Below are positions 6,445 through 13,694 of a stretch of 20,981 nt of DNA, piece by piece. Origin of the DNA: an uncultured Desulfobacterales bacterium (GTDB lineage Bacteria > Desulfobacterota > Desulfobacteria > Desulfobacterales > JAFDCJ01); assembly GCA_945787595.1 (NCBI GenBank), contig CALZJV010000040.1, positions 1 through 20,981 of the forward strand. The letters run 5' to 3'. Each line of letters starts with the position of its first letter. Position 1 is the first letter of the stretch. Below the pieces are notes generated by a model, which was not told the DNA's origin, ran no database searches, and worked only from the letters and a program-made list of their open reading frames with translations. The translations under genes were made by a program, and so were the position numbers.

Positions 6445-7590
6445 ATGAACACCCCCAGGAAACTATCCGTACAAAAGCAGGTTAAGCTGATATTTTCCGG
6501 TGGATTTTTAGGTTCAGGGAAAACGACCGCTTTAGCGGCCCTCGCAAAACGGTTGGTCCAAAGAGGAAAACGTGTGGGATTCATCACCAATGACCAGAGT
6601 GAAAATCTGGTTGACACCGTTATCGTAAGGCAAATGCTGACGAATCTCGGCGTGCCGGTGGAAGAAGTGGTGAAAGGTTGTTTTTGCTGCAAATTTGATG
6701 AATTGATGGAACATGTTGAAAAAATCCTGGCCCACGATCCGGATGTTTTAATGGGCGAACCGGTGGGAAGTTGCACCGACTTTGTGGCGGCGGTCGCCAA
6801 TCCAATAAAAATACAGTACCGTGATGCCTTTGGATTCGCGCCCTTCTCAATTATGGTTGATCCTGATCGCGTGCGTTCGTTAATATTAAATGAAACCCAA
6901 ACCGACTTTCCGGAAGACGTTGCCTATTTGTTCGGCAAACAGCTGGAAGAAGCCGATACCATTGTGCTTAACAAGATTGATCTTCTGAGCGTGAAGGAAT
7001 CGAATAGGCTGTTGACGGCCCTCAGTGATCGTTATCAGGGAAAAAAACTGATGGCGGTCTCCGCCAGGGAAGGTACCGGAATGGATGAATGGCTTGATGA
7101 CCTAGTTACAGGCAAGCCGGGGGCCAACACGGTCTTAAGCCAGATCGATTACGATCGTTATGCATCCGCTGAAGCGGTTTTGGGCTGGCTGAATGCCGCA
7201 GTTAAGCTGCAGACCGAGGAACCGTTTGACCCCGGTCAGTTTATGACATGCCTGGCAACAAGACTCCGTGATAGATTTAAAGCTGAAAAAGGGGAAATCG
7301 GTCATTTGAAATTCGTCATTACCAGTGCAGGAAAAGCCGTCTGGGCCAACCTGACCGATCTAACGGCCGAACCCGATATCGGCGGAGAAAAGCTCGACAA
7401 ATTATCCCGGGGGACCCTCATCATCAACGCCCGGGTTCGACTTGAGCCCGAGGTTCTGGAAACCATTGTCCGCGATTCTTTAAGTAAGCTCTCAAATGAA
7501 ATGGCGGTGCAGTCTGAAATCGATGATCTGCAGTGCTTCAGCCCTGCCTACCCCGAACCGCCGCACATTATACGCGAACGGGTCAGGTGA
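6445..7590 (+). CDS. CobW/COG0523-like GTPase with intact GCxCC motif
   Basis: A 381-residue GTPase starting at ATG 6445 with an AGGAGG site. Walker A is GGFLGSGKTT (19-28). GCFCC with Cys79, Cys81 and Cys82 is the metal-binding GCxCC motif of COG0523 proteins. NKIDLL is the guanine-recognition motif. The segment between differs from the first CobW protein: GEPVGSCTDFV stands where ESTG is usual, which resembles the HypB/UreG side of the G3E superfamily. The C-terminal 180 residues, with LKFVITSAGKAVWANLTDL, are not a typical CobW_C domain. Likely a metal or cofactor delivery GTPase serving the corrinoid/zinc enzymes nearby (inference). A second mini-thioredoxin follows at 7808, repeating the pairing seen at 2552-3835. 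Confidence 0.88.
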   Translation: MNTPRKLSVQKQVKLIFSGGFLGSGKTTALAALAKRLVQRGKRVGFITNDQSENLVDTVIVRQMLTNLGVPVEEVVKGCFCCKFDELMEHVEKILAHDPDVLMGEPVGSCTDFVAAVANPIKIQYRDAFGFAPFSIMVDPDRVRSLILNETQTDFPEDVAYLFGKQLEEADTIVLNKIDLLSVKESNRLLTALSDRYQGKKLMAVSAREGTGMDEWLDDLVTGKPGANTVLSQIDYDRYASAEAVLGWLNAAVKLQTEEPFDPGQFMTCLATRLRDRFKAEKGEIGHLKFVITSAGKAVWANLTDLTAEPDIGGEKLDKLSRGTLIINARVRLEPEVLETIVRDSLSKLSNEMAVQSEIDDLQCFSPAYPEPPHIIRERVR

Positions 7591-7631
7591 TGAAGAAAAT
7601 CAAAAATTTTGGTTTTATATGGGCGGTGCCT

Positions 7632-7703
7632 CTGGCCTGAAAAGCGGCAGGTTTAATCGAATACAAAACTTAACGAAATACCATTTAATTTTTCTGACAG
7701 GAT
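7632..7703 (+). repeat. 72-bp dispersed repeat, copy A
   Basis: CTGGCCTGAAAAGCGGCAGG and the following bases to CTGACAGGAT match 18201-18272 in the same orientation with about 5 mismatches in 72. Both copies run directly into a GACAGGAT inverted-repeat motif. Copy A lies just after the second CobW gene, copy B between cobQ and cobU. Confidence 0.75.
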
Positions 7704-7768
7704 CAACTGGATGGACAGGATATAAACATATTAAGCAACAAAATCCTGTTAATCCTTTTGATCCTGTC
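7696..7768. repeat. GACAGGAT-type inverted repeat
   Basis: GACAGGATCAA (7696-7706) and TTGATCCTGTC (7758-7768) are exact reverse complements, with a further partial repeat of the motif inside. The same family of arms occurs at 9631-9726 and as a single arm at 18265-18272. Could act as a terminator-like hairpin between the CobW gene and the next gene. Confidence 0.7.
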
Positions 7769-7807
7769 TAAATGAATGTTTCATACGAACGAAATTGGAG
7801 GTGCACC

Positions 7808-8056
7808 ATGGTGCACATAGAAGTCATCGGTCTTGAGCCGCCGTGCAAGAAATGTAACCAACTGCTGGAAAATTCAAAAAAGGCCGTCCAAGAAACGGGT
7901 ATCGAAGCCGAAGTAGTAAAAAAATGGACGCTTTCCGAGGAAATACGTGAAAAATACGGTTTGCTTCTCAGCCCCGCCTTGGTGATTGAAGGCGCTGTGG
8001 TGGCCCAGGGAAAAGTCTATAAACCGGAACGAATTGCCGGTCTTCTTAAGGGATGA
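7808..8056 (+). CDS. Small thioredoxin-fold redox protein, MTH895-like (second copy)
   Basis: An 82-residue protein when started at ATG 7808, which has GGAGGT at 7797-7802 and 5 nt spacing. The frame is open 36 nt further up, but that part is repeat DNA. MVHIEVIGLEPPCKKC places the CxxC at Cys13-Cys16; LLLSPALVIEGAVVAQGKV gives the cis-Pro region and last strand. It is a paralogue of the protein at 2552 with the same plan, and again sits downstream or upstream of a CobW GTPase. A TPR protein begins 6 nt after its stop, so those two are one unit. Likely a thiol-redox partner. Confidence 0.85.
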   Translation: MVHIEVIGLEPPCKKCNQLLENSKKAVQETGIEAEVVKKWTLSEEIREKYGLLLSPALVIEGAVVAQGKVYKPERIAGLLKG

Positions 8057-8062
8057 GACGTT

Positions 8063-8362
8063 GTGGGAAAAGAACAGTTTTCGGATCCTGAAGACAAAAA
8101 TTGGTGTGAAAACTGCCGACGTCTTACGCAAGATGGCAGACACAGGGAAGCGATTGACGCCCTTAATTTGGCTATTGATAAAAATCCTATGCATGCAGAA
8201 GCATATTTTGTCAGGGGGGTATGCCATTATGCACTCGGCAGCTACCGCCAGGCCGGCGATGATTTGGATGCAGCAGCGGTATTAGGCTGCCGGGATGCCC
8301 AGTTCTGGAGTAAATATGCAATCTATTCTTCCGAGAAGGGCGCTGAGAATAAAGAAGCGTAA
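8063..8362 (+). CDS. Small tetratricopeptide-repeat protein with an N-terminal CxxC
   Basis: A 99-residue protein with GTG start at 8063, 6 nt after the previous stop. Residues 12-20 hold NWCENCRRL, a CxxC motif. Residues 21-85 form about two TPR units (GRHREAIDALNLAIDKNPMHAEAYFVRGV, then ALGSYRQAGDDLDAAAVLG) with the usual Ala, Gly and Pro positions. TPR proteins hold partners together; this one may dock the mini-thioredoxin or CobW GTPase encoded upstream (inference). The GTG start is weak, but no ATG gives the whole repeat. It converges with the minus-strand gene ending at 8389. Confidence 0.75.
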   Translation: MGKEQFSDPEDKNWCENCRRLTQDGRHREAIDALNLAIDKNPMHAEAYFVRGVCHYALGSYRQAGDDLDAAAVLGCRDAQFWSKYAIYSSEKGAENKEA

Positions 8363-8388
8363 AACGCCCTCTCTGCATTTAGAATAAT

Positions 8389-9033
8389 TTATATTCGTTC
8401 AAGGCCAGTAATTACCCCATGACACCGACAGGCCGTGCTCACCAGAATAGGCCCCCGGGCTTGTTCCACCTTGCCCTTCAATTCGAAAAGCTGTTCAGGG
8501 CGATATCCCCCGATACCCGGTCCCAACTGGTGGCTCCTTATGTTCAGCGATTTGTACAGTTCAATATCTAAATTTTCGAGCAACTCAAACATGTTCTGCT
8601 TTCGCATCTTCCGGGTAATCGTGCAGATATCTCGGGGTTCATCACAATCGGCAGGGCACCGGAAATCGGCATGGCTCAGGTATAGGTTTCCGTCGGATCC
8701 GTGGATAGGATTGGGAACCAGCGTCTCGATCTCAGCTGGCAGCGAAATTCGTCTTACCCTATCCGATCCCAGATGCAGCATAAGCCATTCGGCCGCCAGA
8801 TGAACGGGCAGCGCCGGTATGATCCAATCCGGCTGACGGCTTTTTTTTAAATGCTTTTCACAAAAATCCACGCCATCCGACATTTCGAGCGTGACGGTCG
8901 GGCCCTTGCACCTCAGAAGGTGTTCCTCGACAGGGTCTACCAGGACAAAATGCCTATCCCGGCCGGCTTTCGACATTCTTTGGAAGGCAATAAATCCAAA
9001 ATGGCCTACCCCAATGATCCAAATCTCTTCCAT
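8389..9033 (-). CDS. Rossmann-fold (NAD-binding-like) protein with CPxDCxEP Cys motif, unknown function
   Basis: A 214-residue protein if started at ATG 9033, which is 4 nt after the zinc-ribbon stop and has GAAGG in front. The frame is open to 9057, but that would overlap the upstream gene. WIIGVGHFG (residues 5-13) is a GxGxxG dinucleotide-binding loop, with VLVDP after the second strand as in TrkA-N domains. The second half carries CPADCDEPRDIC (Cys126, Cys130, Cys137) and, near the end, CRCHG (Cys202, Cys204), five cysteines that could hold an Fe-S cluster or zinc. I have a vague memory of such proteins as conserved hypotheticals in sulfate reducers; no function is known to me. It forms a two-gene unit with the zinc-ribbon gene. 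Confidence 0.78.
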   Translation of the reverse strand: MEEIWIIGVGHFGFIAFQRMSKAGRDRHFVLVDPVEEHLLRCKGPTVTLEMSDGVDFCEKHLKKSRQPDWIIPALPVHLAAEWLMLHLGSDRVRRISLPAEIETLVPNPIHGSDGNLYLSHADFRCPADCDEPRDICTITRKMRKQNMFELLENLDIELYKSLNIRSHQLGPGIGGYRPEQLFELKGKVEQARGPILVSTACRCHGVITGLERI

Positions 9034-9037
9034 TAAG

Positions 9038-9220
9038 TTACTTGCCTTCTTTTGCACCCTTTATTCGTTCATCTTTTTGGACGGTGATAAATCGCCCGCC
9101 GCAGTCCTGGCATTCGCGTAAATAACCTTTTTCTTCTTCATCACCCAATCGGCACGCAACATTAAACGTCACCTTGAATCCGGTTCGATTACCGCAATGA
9201 GGGCAAAATTTGGTTGGCAT
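9038..9220 (-). CDS. Small zinc-ribbon protein
   Basis: A 60-residue protein from ATG 9220 with CGGAG upstream. Two zinc knuckles, CPHCG (Cys6, Cys9) and CQDCGGRF (Cys37, Cys40), are split by a beta-rich linker; the first half recalls Nob1-type or rubredoxin-like ribbons. The C-terminus is lysine/glutamate rich. It lies 4 nt before the Rossmann/Cys protein in the same direction, so the two are probably translated together. Role unknown; nucleic-acid binding or metal sensing are the usual jobs of such ribbons. Confidence 0.8.
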   Translation of the reverse strand: MPTKFCPHCGNRTGFKVTFNVACRLGDEEEKGYLRECQDCGGRFITVQKDERIKGAKEGK

Positions 9221-9390
9221 GAAAGCACTCCGTTTTCAATCCAGACGCAGAATGGCAATGCAACTTCGGTTCATTACAGCGCCAGGTGAACATGGGCAGA
9301 AAAGGTAACAGGGAGAGGAAGTGAGGTCCAGCACCATTGGCGCCCCAGGTTCTTTCCAATGGATTGCAAAACAAGTGAAATCGTGATCGA

Positions 9391-9553
9391 AATTACGAAT
9401 AGATGGAGACTAAGTCCATCGATTCGTAAATACGATGACGTATTCACTCACTCAGGACTTAGTGCTGAGTAAGCAATTGTAACAGTTCGGTCAATAATTA
9501 TATGTGACTGTAATTGCGAATCGAAGCACTAAGTGCTCCTATTCATAATTACG
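9391..9553. repeat. 163-bp element of three palindromes with ACTWAGT cores and inverted ends
   Basis: Hairpin 1 (9393-9429) has TTACGAAT..GATGGA arms; hairpin 2 (9451-9469) is CTCAGGACTTAGTGCTGAG; hairpin 3 (9510-9552) has GTAATTGCGAAT..AGCACT arms. Each centre contains ACTAAGT or ACTTAGT. The reverse complement of hairpin 3 aligns with hairpin 1 over about 43 bp, so the outer palindromes are inverted copies flanking the middle one. This looks like a small non-autonomous mobile element or an operator cluster. No ORF inside. Confidence 0.6.
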
Positions 9554-9630
9554 GTAACATGTTAGCCGTAATATTTTTTCCCCACAAGTACACTGGGTAT
9601 TAAATGGATTCGATCTTTAATTTCTTTTTT

Positions 9631-9726
9631 GACAGGATTTACAGGATTAATGGGATTTTCCTCGCCTGCGGCGATATGCTCTTGGGCCGAAGGCCTTTCT
9701 ATCCAGATGATCCTGTAAATCCTGTC
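9631..9726. repeat. GACAGGAT-type inverted repeat with perfect 17-bp arms
   Basis: GACAGGATTTACAGGAT (9631-9647) and ATCCTGTAAATCCTGTC (9710-9726) are exact reverse complements. The loop holds further small hairpins such as GGCCGAAGGCC. T-runs flank both sides, so it could end transcription in either direction. Confidence 0.75.
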
Positions 9727-9779
9727 TGATATTCTTTTTTTTATACTAGAATCCATTCCTCAAGTTTTATGTTAATGAT

Positions 9780-10835
9780 TTAGCTCAATCTACCCACCGC
9801 CGGGCTCGGTTTGCGTCCGTATTCTCTAGCCGTCTCTACGATGGCACGCATGTTTTCCTCTTTGATGTCCGGCCACAGATCGCAACCGGGCCAGACTGCA
9901 TCCACCCCGCCGTCGATATTGACTTTAATTCCTTCGACAGCCTGCTCTACGGTCGTCTCTTCTTTGCAGGGGAGTGCGAAGACATCGAAGTTTCCGAACA
10001 GGAGGGCCTCGTCGCCTATTTTCCTGCGCGACTCAGCCAAATTGTTCTTGATGTCTACACTGAGGGCATCGGCCCCGCACTCATTCATCATTTCAACGAT
10101 CATGTCGGTAGCACCGCAAATATGCAGAACCTTAGGGGACTGCCAGGCCGCAAGAATGCGTTTGACGCGGGGCATGATCATGGTCTTCCAGGTTCTGGGG
10201 CTGATAAGATCCGTGCCGGTACCCATCTCCCGCAGGGTGATATAGTCCGCCCCGGCAGCCTGGTAGGCCTGGCCGATCTTAATGATCATGTCACTGATTT
10301 TATCCATAGCGGCCTCCACCAGCTCTTTTTGTTTAAAGACCCCCTTGAGCATAATGTCCAGTTCCAAAAGCTGCCCGGCCATGGTAAAGGGTCCCAGTTG
10401 CCAGGCCCCGATGGCATACTCGGGTGCTTCCTTTTTGGCGAGTTTAATGGCTTCCAGGATCATGGGCATCCGTCCCAGTTCCAGAATGTTGTCCGGGATA
10501 TCGACCTCATCCAGGCCTTTCCAGATCTTCTCAGGAATGGTCGGATAGAGGATATCTTCGGAATCCTCATAGAGACTGATCTCATTTCCCAGTGCCTGGG
10601 ACTCACTTGTCATGTCGAAGGGTACTGCGACTGAGTCAAAACCGAACATGCGGCTCGATTCGATCGCCGATTGGACCATCATATTGACGTCCGTGTGAAT
10701 TTTAGGGAATCGATATCCCAGTTTGGTGATGGCCGGCATGACCACCATCCCATAACCACTGAAAAAAGGCATCGTATCGACGGGTTCTTTGCGAAAAACT
10801 CTCATTACTCTCTCTTTGGGGGTTAACTCTGTCAT
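9780..10835 (-). CDS. MtaA/UroD-family corrinoid methyltransferase (Cys form)
   Basis: A 351-residue TIM-barrel protein. The start at ATG 10835 follows AAAGGAG by 10 nt and gives the family-typical opening MTELTPKERVMRVFRKEPVD; the frame runs 69 nt further up without support. All three zinc-site residues of MtaA-like enzymes are present: His238 and Cys240 in VLHICG, and Cys318 in VWPGCDLWPD. It is thus the all-Cys relative of the Sec protein at 860-1894 and the reference for reading that TGA. QLGPFTMAGQLL, REMGTGTDLISP and FGNFDVFALPC are other family landmarks. It would transfer a methyl group between a corrinoid and a thiol; the substrate is unknown. Downstream of meaB on the same strand, possibly one transcript. 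Confidence 0.88.
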   Translation of the reverse strand: MTELTPKERVMRVFRKEPVDTMPFFSGYGMVVMPAITKLGYRFPKIHTDVNMMVQSAIESSRMFGFDSVAVPFDMTSESQALGNEISLYEDSEDILYPTIPEKIWKGLDEVDIPDNILELGRMPMILEAIKLAKKEAPEYAIGAWQLGPFTMAGQLLELDIMLKGVFKQKELVEAAMDKISDMIIKIGQAYQAAGADYITLREMGTGTDLISPRTWKTMIMPRVKRILAAWQSPKVLHICGATDMIVEMMNECGADALSVDIKNNLAESRRKIGDEALLFGNFDVFALPCKEETTVEQAVEGIKVNIDGGVDAVWPGCDLWPDIKEENMRAIVETAREYGRKPSPAVGRLS

Positions 10836-11009
10836 GAAATGTATTCTCCTTTTCTGATATTGATAATAGTTTGCCAGCCGGTCATTGACCCTTGGGTTGT
10901 TCACAGACCATAGATATTTCTACCATGTGCGCTACTTAATTCGATCTAGCTGACAAAAAAATGGCCCCATAACCAAAGGGTTAATCAATCATGTACATCC
11001 AATTCTGTC

Positions 11010-11028
11010 AATCGTCTTTTCGACGATT
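11010..11028 (-). terminator. Hairpin after meaB, weak terminator candidate
   Basis: AATCGTC TTTTC GACGATT, a 7-bp stem, lies about 60 nt past the meaB stop. A second hairpin TGCCAC GCTG GTGGCA is at 11062-11077, closer to the stop. Neither has a convincing T-tract in the meaB direction. Confidence 0.25.
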
Positions 11029-11084
11029 TTCAACGCTTTAAGGGGTGAATTTAATTTTGGTTGCCACGCTGGTGGCAGGGAAAG

Positions 11085-12056
11085 TTAAACATCATGGAGA
11101 TCTAGTAATCGATGGGCAGCGGCCGTGGGGGCGGTTTCTCCTTTTTCAACCGCCTTAACAATTTCAGACAAAGATTTTTCGACATCCGGATTTCTATAAA
11201 ACCGCTCTCTGAGTCCCTCTTCCACCAAAGCCCATAACCAGTCAAGGGCCTGCCTTTTGCGTTTCTCCCCCAATTCACCGGAAGCCTCAAGTTTTTTCTT
11301 ATGATCCAGAATGGTCTGCCAGATGTCTTCAATACCGTCCATGGTGACGGCACTGCAAGTCAACACCGGGGGAGACCAGATCTTAGATGAAGGCGTTAAA
11401 AGATTCAGTGCCTTTTCATACTCTATTTTGGCGTTTTTGGCATTCCCGATATTGTTGCCGTCGGCTTTGTTAATGGCAACCGCATCAGCCAGTTCAAGAA
11501 CCCCTTTTTTTATGCCCTGAAGCTCGTCTCCTGCTCCGGCCAACATCAACACCAGGAAAAAATCGACCATGGATGCGACGGTGGTTTCTGATTGACCAAC
11601 CCCTACCGTTTCCACGATGATGACGTCAAAACCAGCCGCTTCACAAACGACAATTGTTTCTCTGGTTCGTCGGGCGACGCCGCCTAGCGTGCCGCCGGAT
11701 GGGGAAGGTCGAATAAAGGCCTGCTGCTCCAGAGAAAGCCTTTCCATGCGGGTCTTGTCCCCCATGATGCTACCACCGCTTTTGGAACTGCTGGGATCGA
11801 CCGCAAGCACCGCCACCCGATGACCTTGCTTCACCAATTGAAGTCCAAAGCTTTCGATGTATGTGCTCTTTCCGACGCCCGGTACCCCCGTTATGCCGAT
11901 ACGCACTGCTTTGCCGGCGTAGGGTAAGAGGGCATCGACGACGGCTTTTGCCTTTTCATGATGTGAGGGAAGAGAGCTTTCAATTAAAGTAATCGTTTTT
12001 GCAACGATGCGCCTGTTTTGTGCTAAAACACCGTCAATGTAATCTTGAGTTTCCAT
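11085..12056 (-). CDS. meaB: MeaB/ArgK-type G3E GTPase, chaperone of a B12-dependent mutase
   Basis: A 323-residue P-loop GTPase that protects and reloads adenosylcobalamin mutases. Helical N-terminus, then Walker A GVPGVGKST (57-65), AVDPSSSKSGGSIMGDKTRM (switch region characteristic of MeaB/ArgK), SGGTLGGVARRT, VETVGVGQSE and NKADG. The C-terminal helical arm used for dimerisation is present, so the protein is complete. ATG 12056 is the natural start. It lies 201 nt after a stand-alone B12-binding protein and upstream of a corrinoid methyltransferase. No mutase large subunit is in the window, so its client may be elsewhere or may be the neighbouring corrinoid proteins (inference). Confidence 0.93.
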   Translation of the reverse strand: METQDYIDGVLAQNRRIVAKTITLIESSLPSHHEKAKAVVDALLPYAGKAVRIGITGVPGVGKSTYIESFGLQLVKQGHRVAVLAVDPSSSKSGGSIMGDKTRMERLSLEQQAFIRPSPSGGTLGGVARRTRETIVVCEAAGFDVIIVETVGVGQSETTVASMVDFFLVLMLAGAGDELQGIKKGVLELADAVAINKADGNNIGNAKNAKIEYEKALNLLTPSSKIWSPPVLTCSAVTMDGIEDIWQTILDHKKKLEASGELGEKRKRQALDWLWALVEEGLRERFYRNPDVEKSLSEIVKAVEKGETAPTAAAHRLLDLHDV

Positions 12057-12257
12057 GCTAACTACCGTTTTAGTTTTATTTCAGTATCCAAGCCTGGTTC
12101 TTTGGCTCAGGTCAGATATGATGGCTTTGCCTTGAAAATAATACAAACACTCTTTTCAGGAGGAATCATTGCCGGACCCTCGCTCTCTCCGAGCTGTAGG
12201 CTCGACGAGCTGGAAGCCGGGCTGCAGGCCCTGCGGCCGGAAGCTGGATCTGAGTAT

Positions 12258-12689
12258 CTACTCAAACAAGTCCAATAGTCGGTTGACCGCGGCCCTGTCT
12301 GCCGACAGCGAACTTAAAATCAGATCGGCACCGGCGTCATATAAAAATTTGCAATCAGACCGAGGAATGGCACCACCCAATACAATTCTGACATTTTCAG
12401 CTTGCTCTTCATTGAGCACCTTTACCAGGTCGGTCACCAGGTTTTTATGCTTGTTTTCTGTGCTAAAAAAACAAATGGCGTGCACATCATTTTCGATTGC
12501 CATGCGGGCAGTTCCTCTAGGCGTCTGGTGCAGCGGGCTAATATCAACATCACACCCTGATTCGGCCAAAACGGTTGCCAACAGCTTGGTGTCATGATCA
12601 TGGCTCTTGCTACCCATATTACTGACCAGGATCCGCGGCCGCCTCCCTTCTCTTTTAACAAACTGTTCAATTTTTTGCTTGATTGACAT
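12258..12689 (-). CDS. Stand-alone B12-binding domain protein, mutase C-terminal type, degenerate motif
   Basis: A 143-residue single-domain protein with the flavodoxin-like fold of the methylmalonyl-CoA mutase small domain. Strand RILVSNMG, then KSHDHD where the cobalamin motif DxHxxG is expected: His30, the cobalt-ligating residue, is kept, but Asp is Lys28 and Gly is Asp33. Later DVDISPLHQTP, DVHAICFFST, RIVLGGAIP and GADLIL match the mutase family. ATG 12689 has little Shine-Dalgarno. meaB follows on the same strand. It may be the small subunit of a split mutase, or a corrinoid carrier whose base-off binding has changed. The missing residues make the cofactor mode uncertain. Confidence 0.85.
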   Translation of the reverse strand: MSIKQKIEQFVKREGRRPRILVSNMGSKSHDHDTKLLATVLAESGCDVDISPLHQTPRGTARMAIENDVHAICFFSTENKHKNLVTDLVKVLNEEQAENVRIVLGGAIPRSDCKFLYDAGADLILSSLSADRAAVNRLLDLFE

Positions 12690-13336
12690 CAGTGGTCAGG
12701 TTTCTTGAAATATGTTTATCACGTCAAATCGTTTGTCTCTGCCTTGCATTATGCCAACAGTTCTGCCGCACCAGACCGTCGGGATTCCAACAGAATGGTA
12801 AGTGGTTTCCAGATTATGGCAGCTACTATCTATTTAAAAGTGACTGAAATGTCAAACCGAATTCCAAACATGCAAAACGCCATCAAGCCATAGAGATGTC
12901 ACCAGAATGTTTGGGTCATTGAAATTTCGAATTTGGATATTGTTTGGAATTTGGGTATTGGGATTTGGAATTTTAAGTCTATAATGGTGGTAGTGAATTG
13001 CTAGATCTTACTTGGATATTATCAACTTTGACGTTTCTCTTCCCACTTCCGGAATGCCGTTGAAATTTGCCATTTTCTATGTTAACAGTTGTGCCACTTT
13101 ATCCCTAAAATGATAAAAGTAGATTTAAAATCCTGATGAATTATAATCTTAGAAATTGTCTGAGCTAAGGGCTCACTCAAAAATTACTTCACATTTTATA
13201 CGCCGATGCATCCCGCCTGGCTGCGTTGCGAAAGCTCGGAATATCCAGATATTCCTGCGTTTTCGCGCCTTGCCAAACGGGCGCCTCAACGCCTAAAATT
13301 GTGAACTTATTTCTTCGTAAACCCTAAGCGCTAATA
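12690..13336. other. Long gene-free region with repeats
   Basis: A 647-nt gap between divergent genes. ACCGAATTCCAAAC (12856-12869) and GTTTGGAATTTGGGT (12942-12956) form an imperfect inverted pair within AT-rich GAATTTGG-type repeats. 13168-13325 is a large palindrome (separate entry). Nothing else recognisable; promoters for the two divergent genes must lie here but no clear box stands out. Confidence 0.6.
13168..13325. repeat. 158-bp imperfect palindrome upstream of the thioredoxin-like pair
   Basis: The centre GGAATATCCAGATATTCC (13238-13255) is nearly perfect. The arms pair imperfectly outwards through CGCCTGGCTGCG / CGCCTTGCCAAACGGGCG, TTCACATTTTA / TAAAATTGTGAA, to AGGG / CCCT at the edges. 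It ends 11 nt before ATG 13337. A dispersed intergenic element by appearance; its closeness to the start codon could affect translation of that gene. Confidence 0.65.
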
Positions 13337-13687
13337 ATGACAACACAAACCCCCAAAAAAATATTGATCGAAGTGATGTATAAAGCAGATTATTGCCTGC
13401 CTTGTCTTTATATGGATGAGGCTGTTCGTGAGGTTGTTCCGAAATACGATAAATACGCTGAATATCACCGGATTGAATTCATGAAAGGCGAAGGCAAAAA
13501 ACGATTTCTGGAGTTGTCGCGCTCTCTATTCGGAAAAGAAGGCGTTCACAAATATTTCCGTCTGGCTCCCGTTCCATCTTTATTTATCAACGGAGAACTC
13601 TTTTTTGATGCCATCCCGCCCAAATTCGAATTGGAGGAGGCCATTGAAGAGATTCTCGTGGAAAAGGGATATCTCGATAAAAGATAG
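13337..13687 (+). CDS. Thioredoxin-like CxxC protein (Cys paralogue of the next gene)
   Basis: A 116-residue protein. KILIEVMYKADYCLPCLYMD puts the CxxC at Cys20-Cys23 after the first strand; APVPSLFINGELFFDAIPP gives the cis-Pro and closing strands of a thioredoxin fold. It is homologous along its length to the following gene and to the protein at 1919. No clear Shine-Dalgarno precedes ATG 13337; a palindrome occupies the upstream DNA. The next gene starts 7 nt after its stop, so this is a two-gene unit of a Cys form and a Sec form. Likely a dithiol oxidoreductase; substrate unknown. The unit converges with cobO, 15 nt apart. Confidence 0.8.
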   Translation: MTTQTPKKILIEVMYKADYCLPCLYMDEAVREVVPKYDKYAEYHRIEFMKGEGKKRFLELSRSLFGKEGVHKYFRLAPVPSLFINGELFFDAIPPKFELEEAIEEILVEKGYLDKR

Positions 13688-13694
13688 GAGGCAT

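Larger units (their letters stand above)
9221..9779. other. Gene-free, repeat-rich intergenic region
   Basis: A 559-nt gap between two minus-strand units. The first 170 nt show nothing recognisable. 9391-9553 holds three palindromes (separate entry) and 9631-9726 a GACAGGAT inverted repeat (separate entry). The short frames inside are not supported by ribosome binding sites or recognisable motifs. Confidence 0.6.

Noticed and set aside
7496..7771. 91-codon ORF overlapping the CobW end
   Set aside because: Runs through the 72-bp and GACAGGAT repeats in another frame.
12169..12597. Plus-strand ORF with TTG start after AGGAGG
   Set aside because: It is mostly antisense to the B12-binding gene, and the translation shows no family features.
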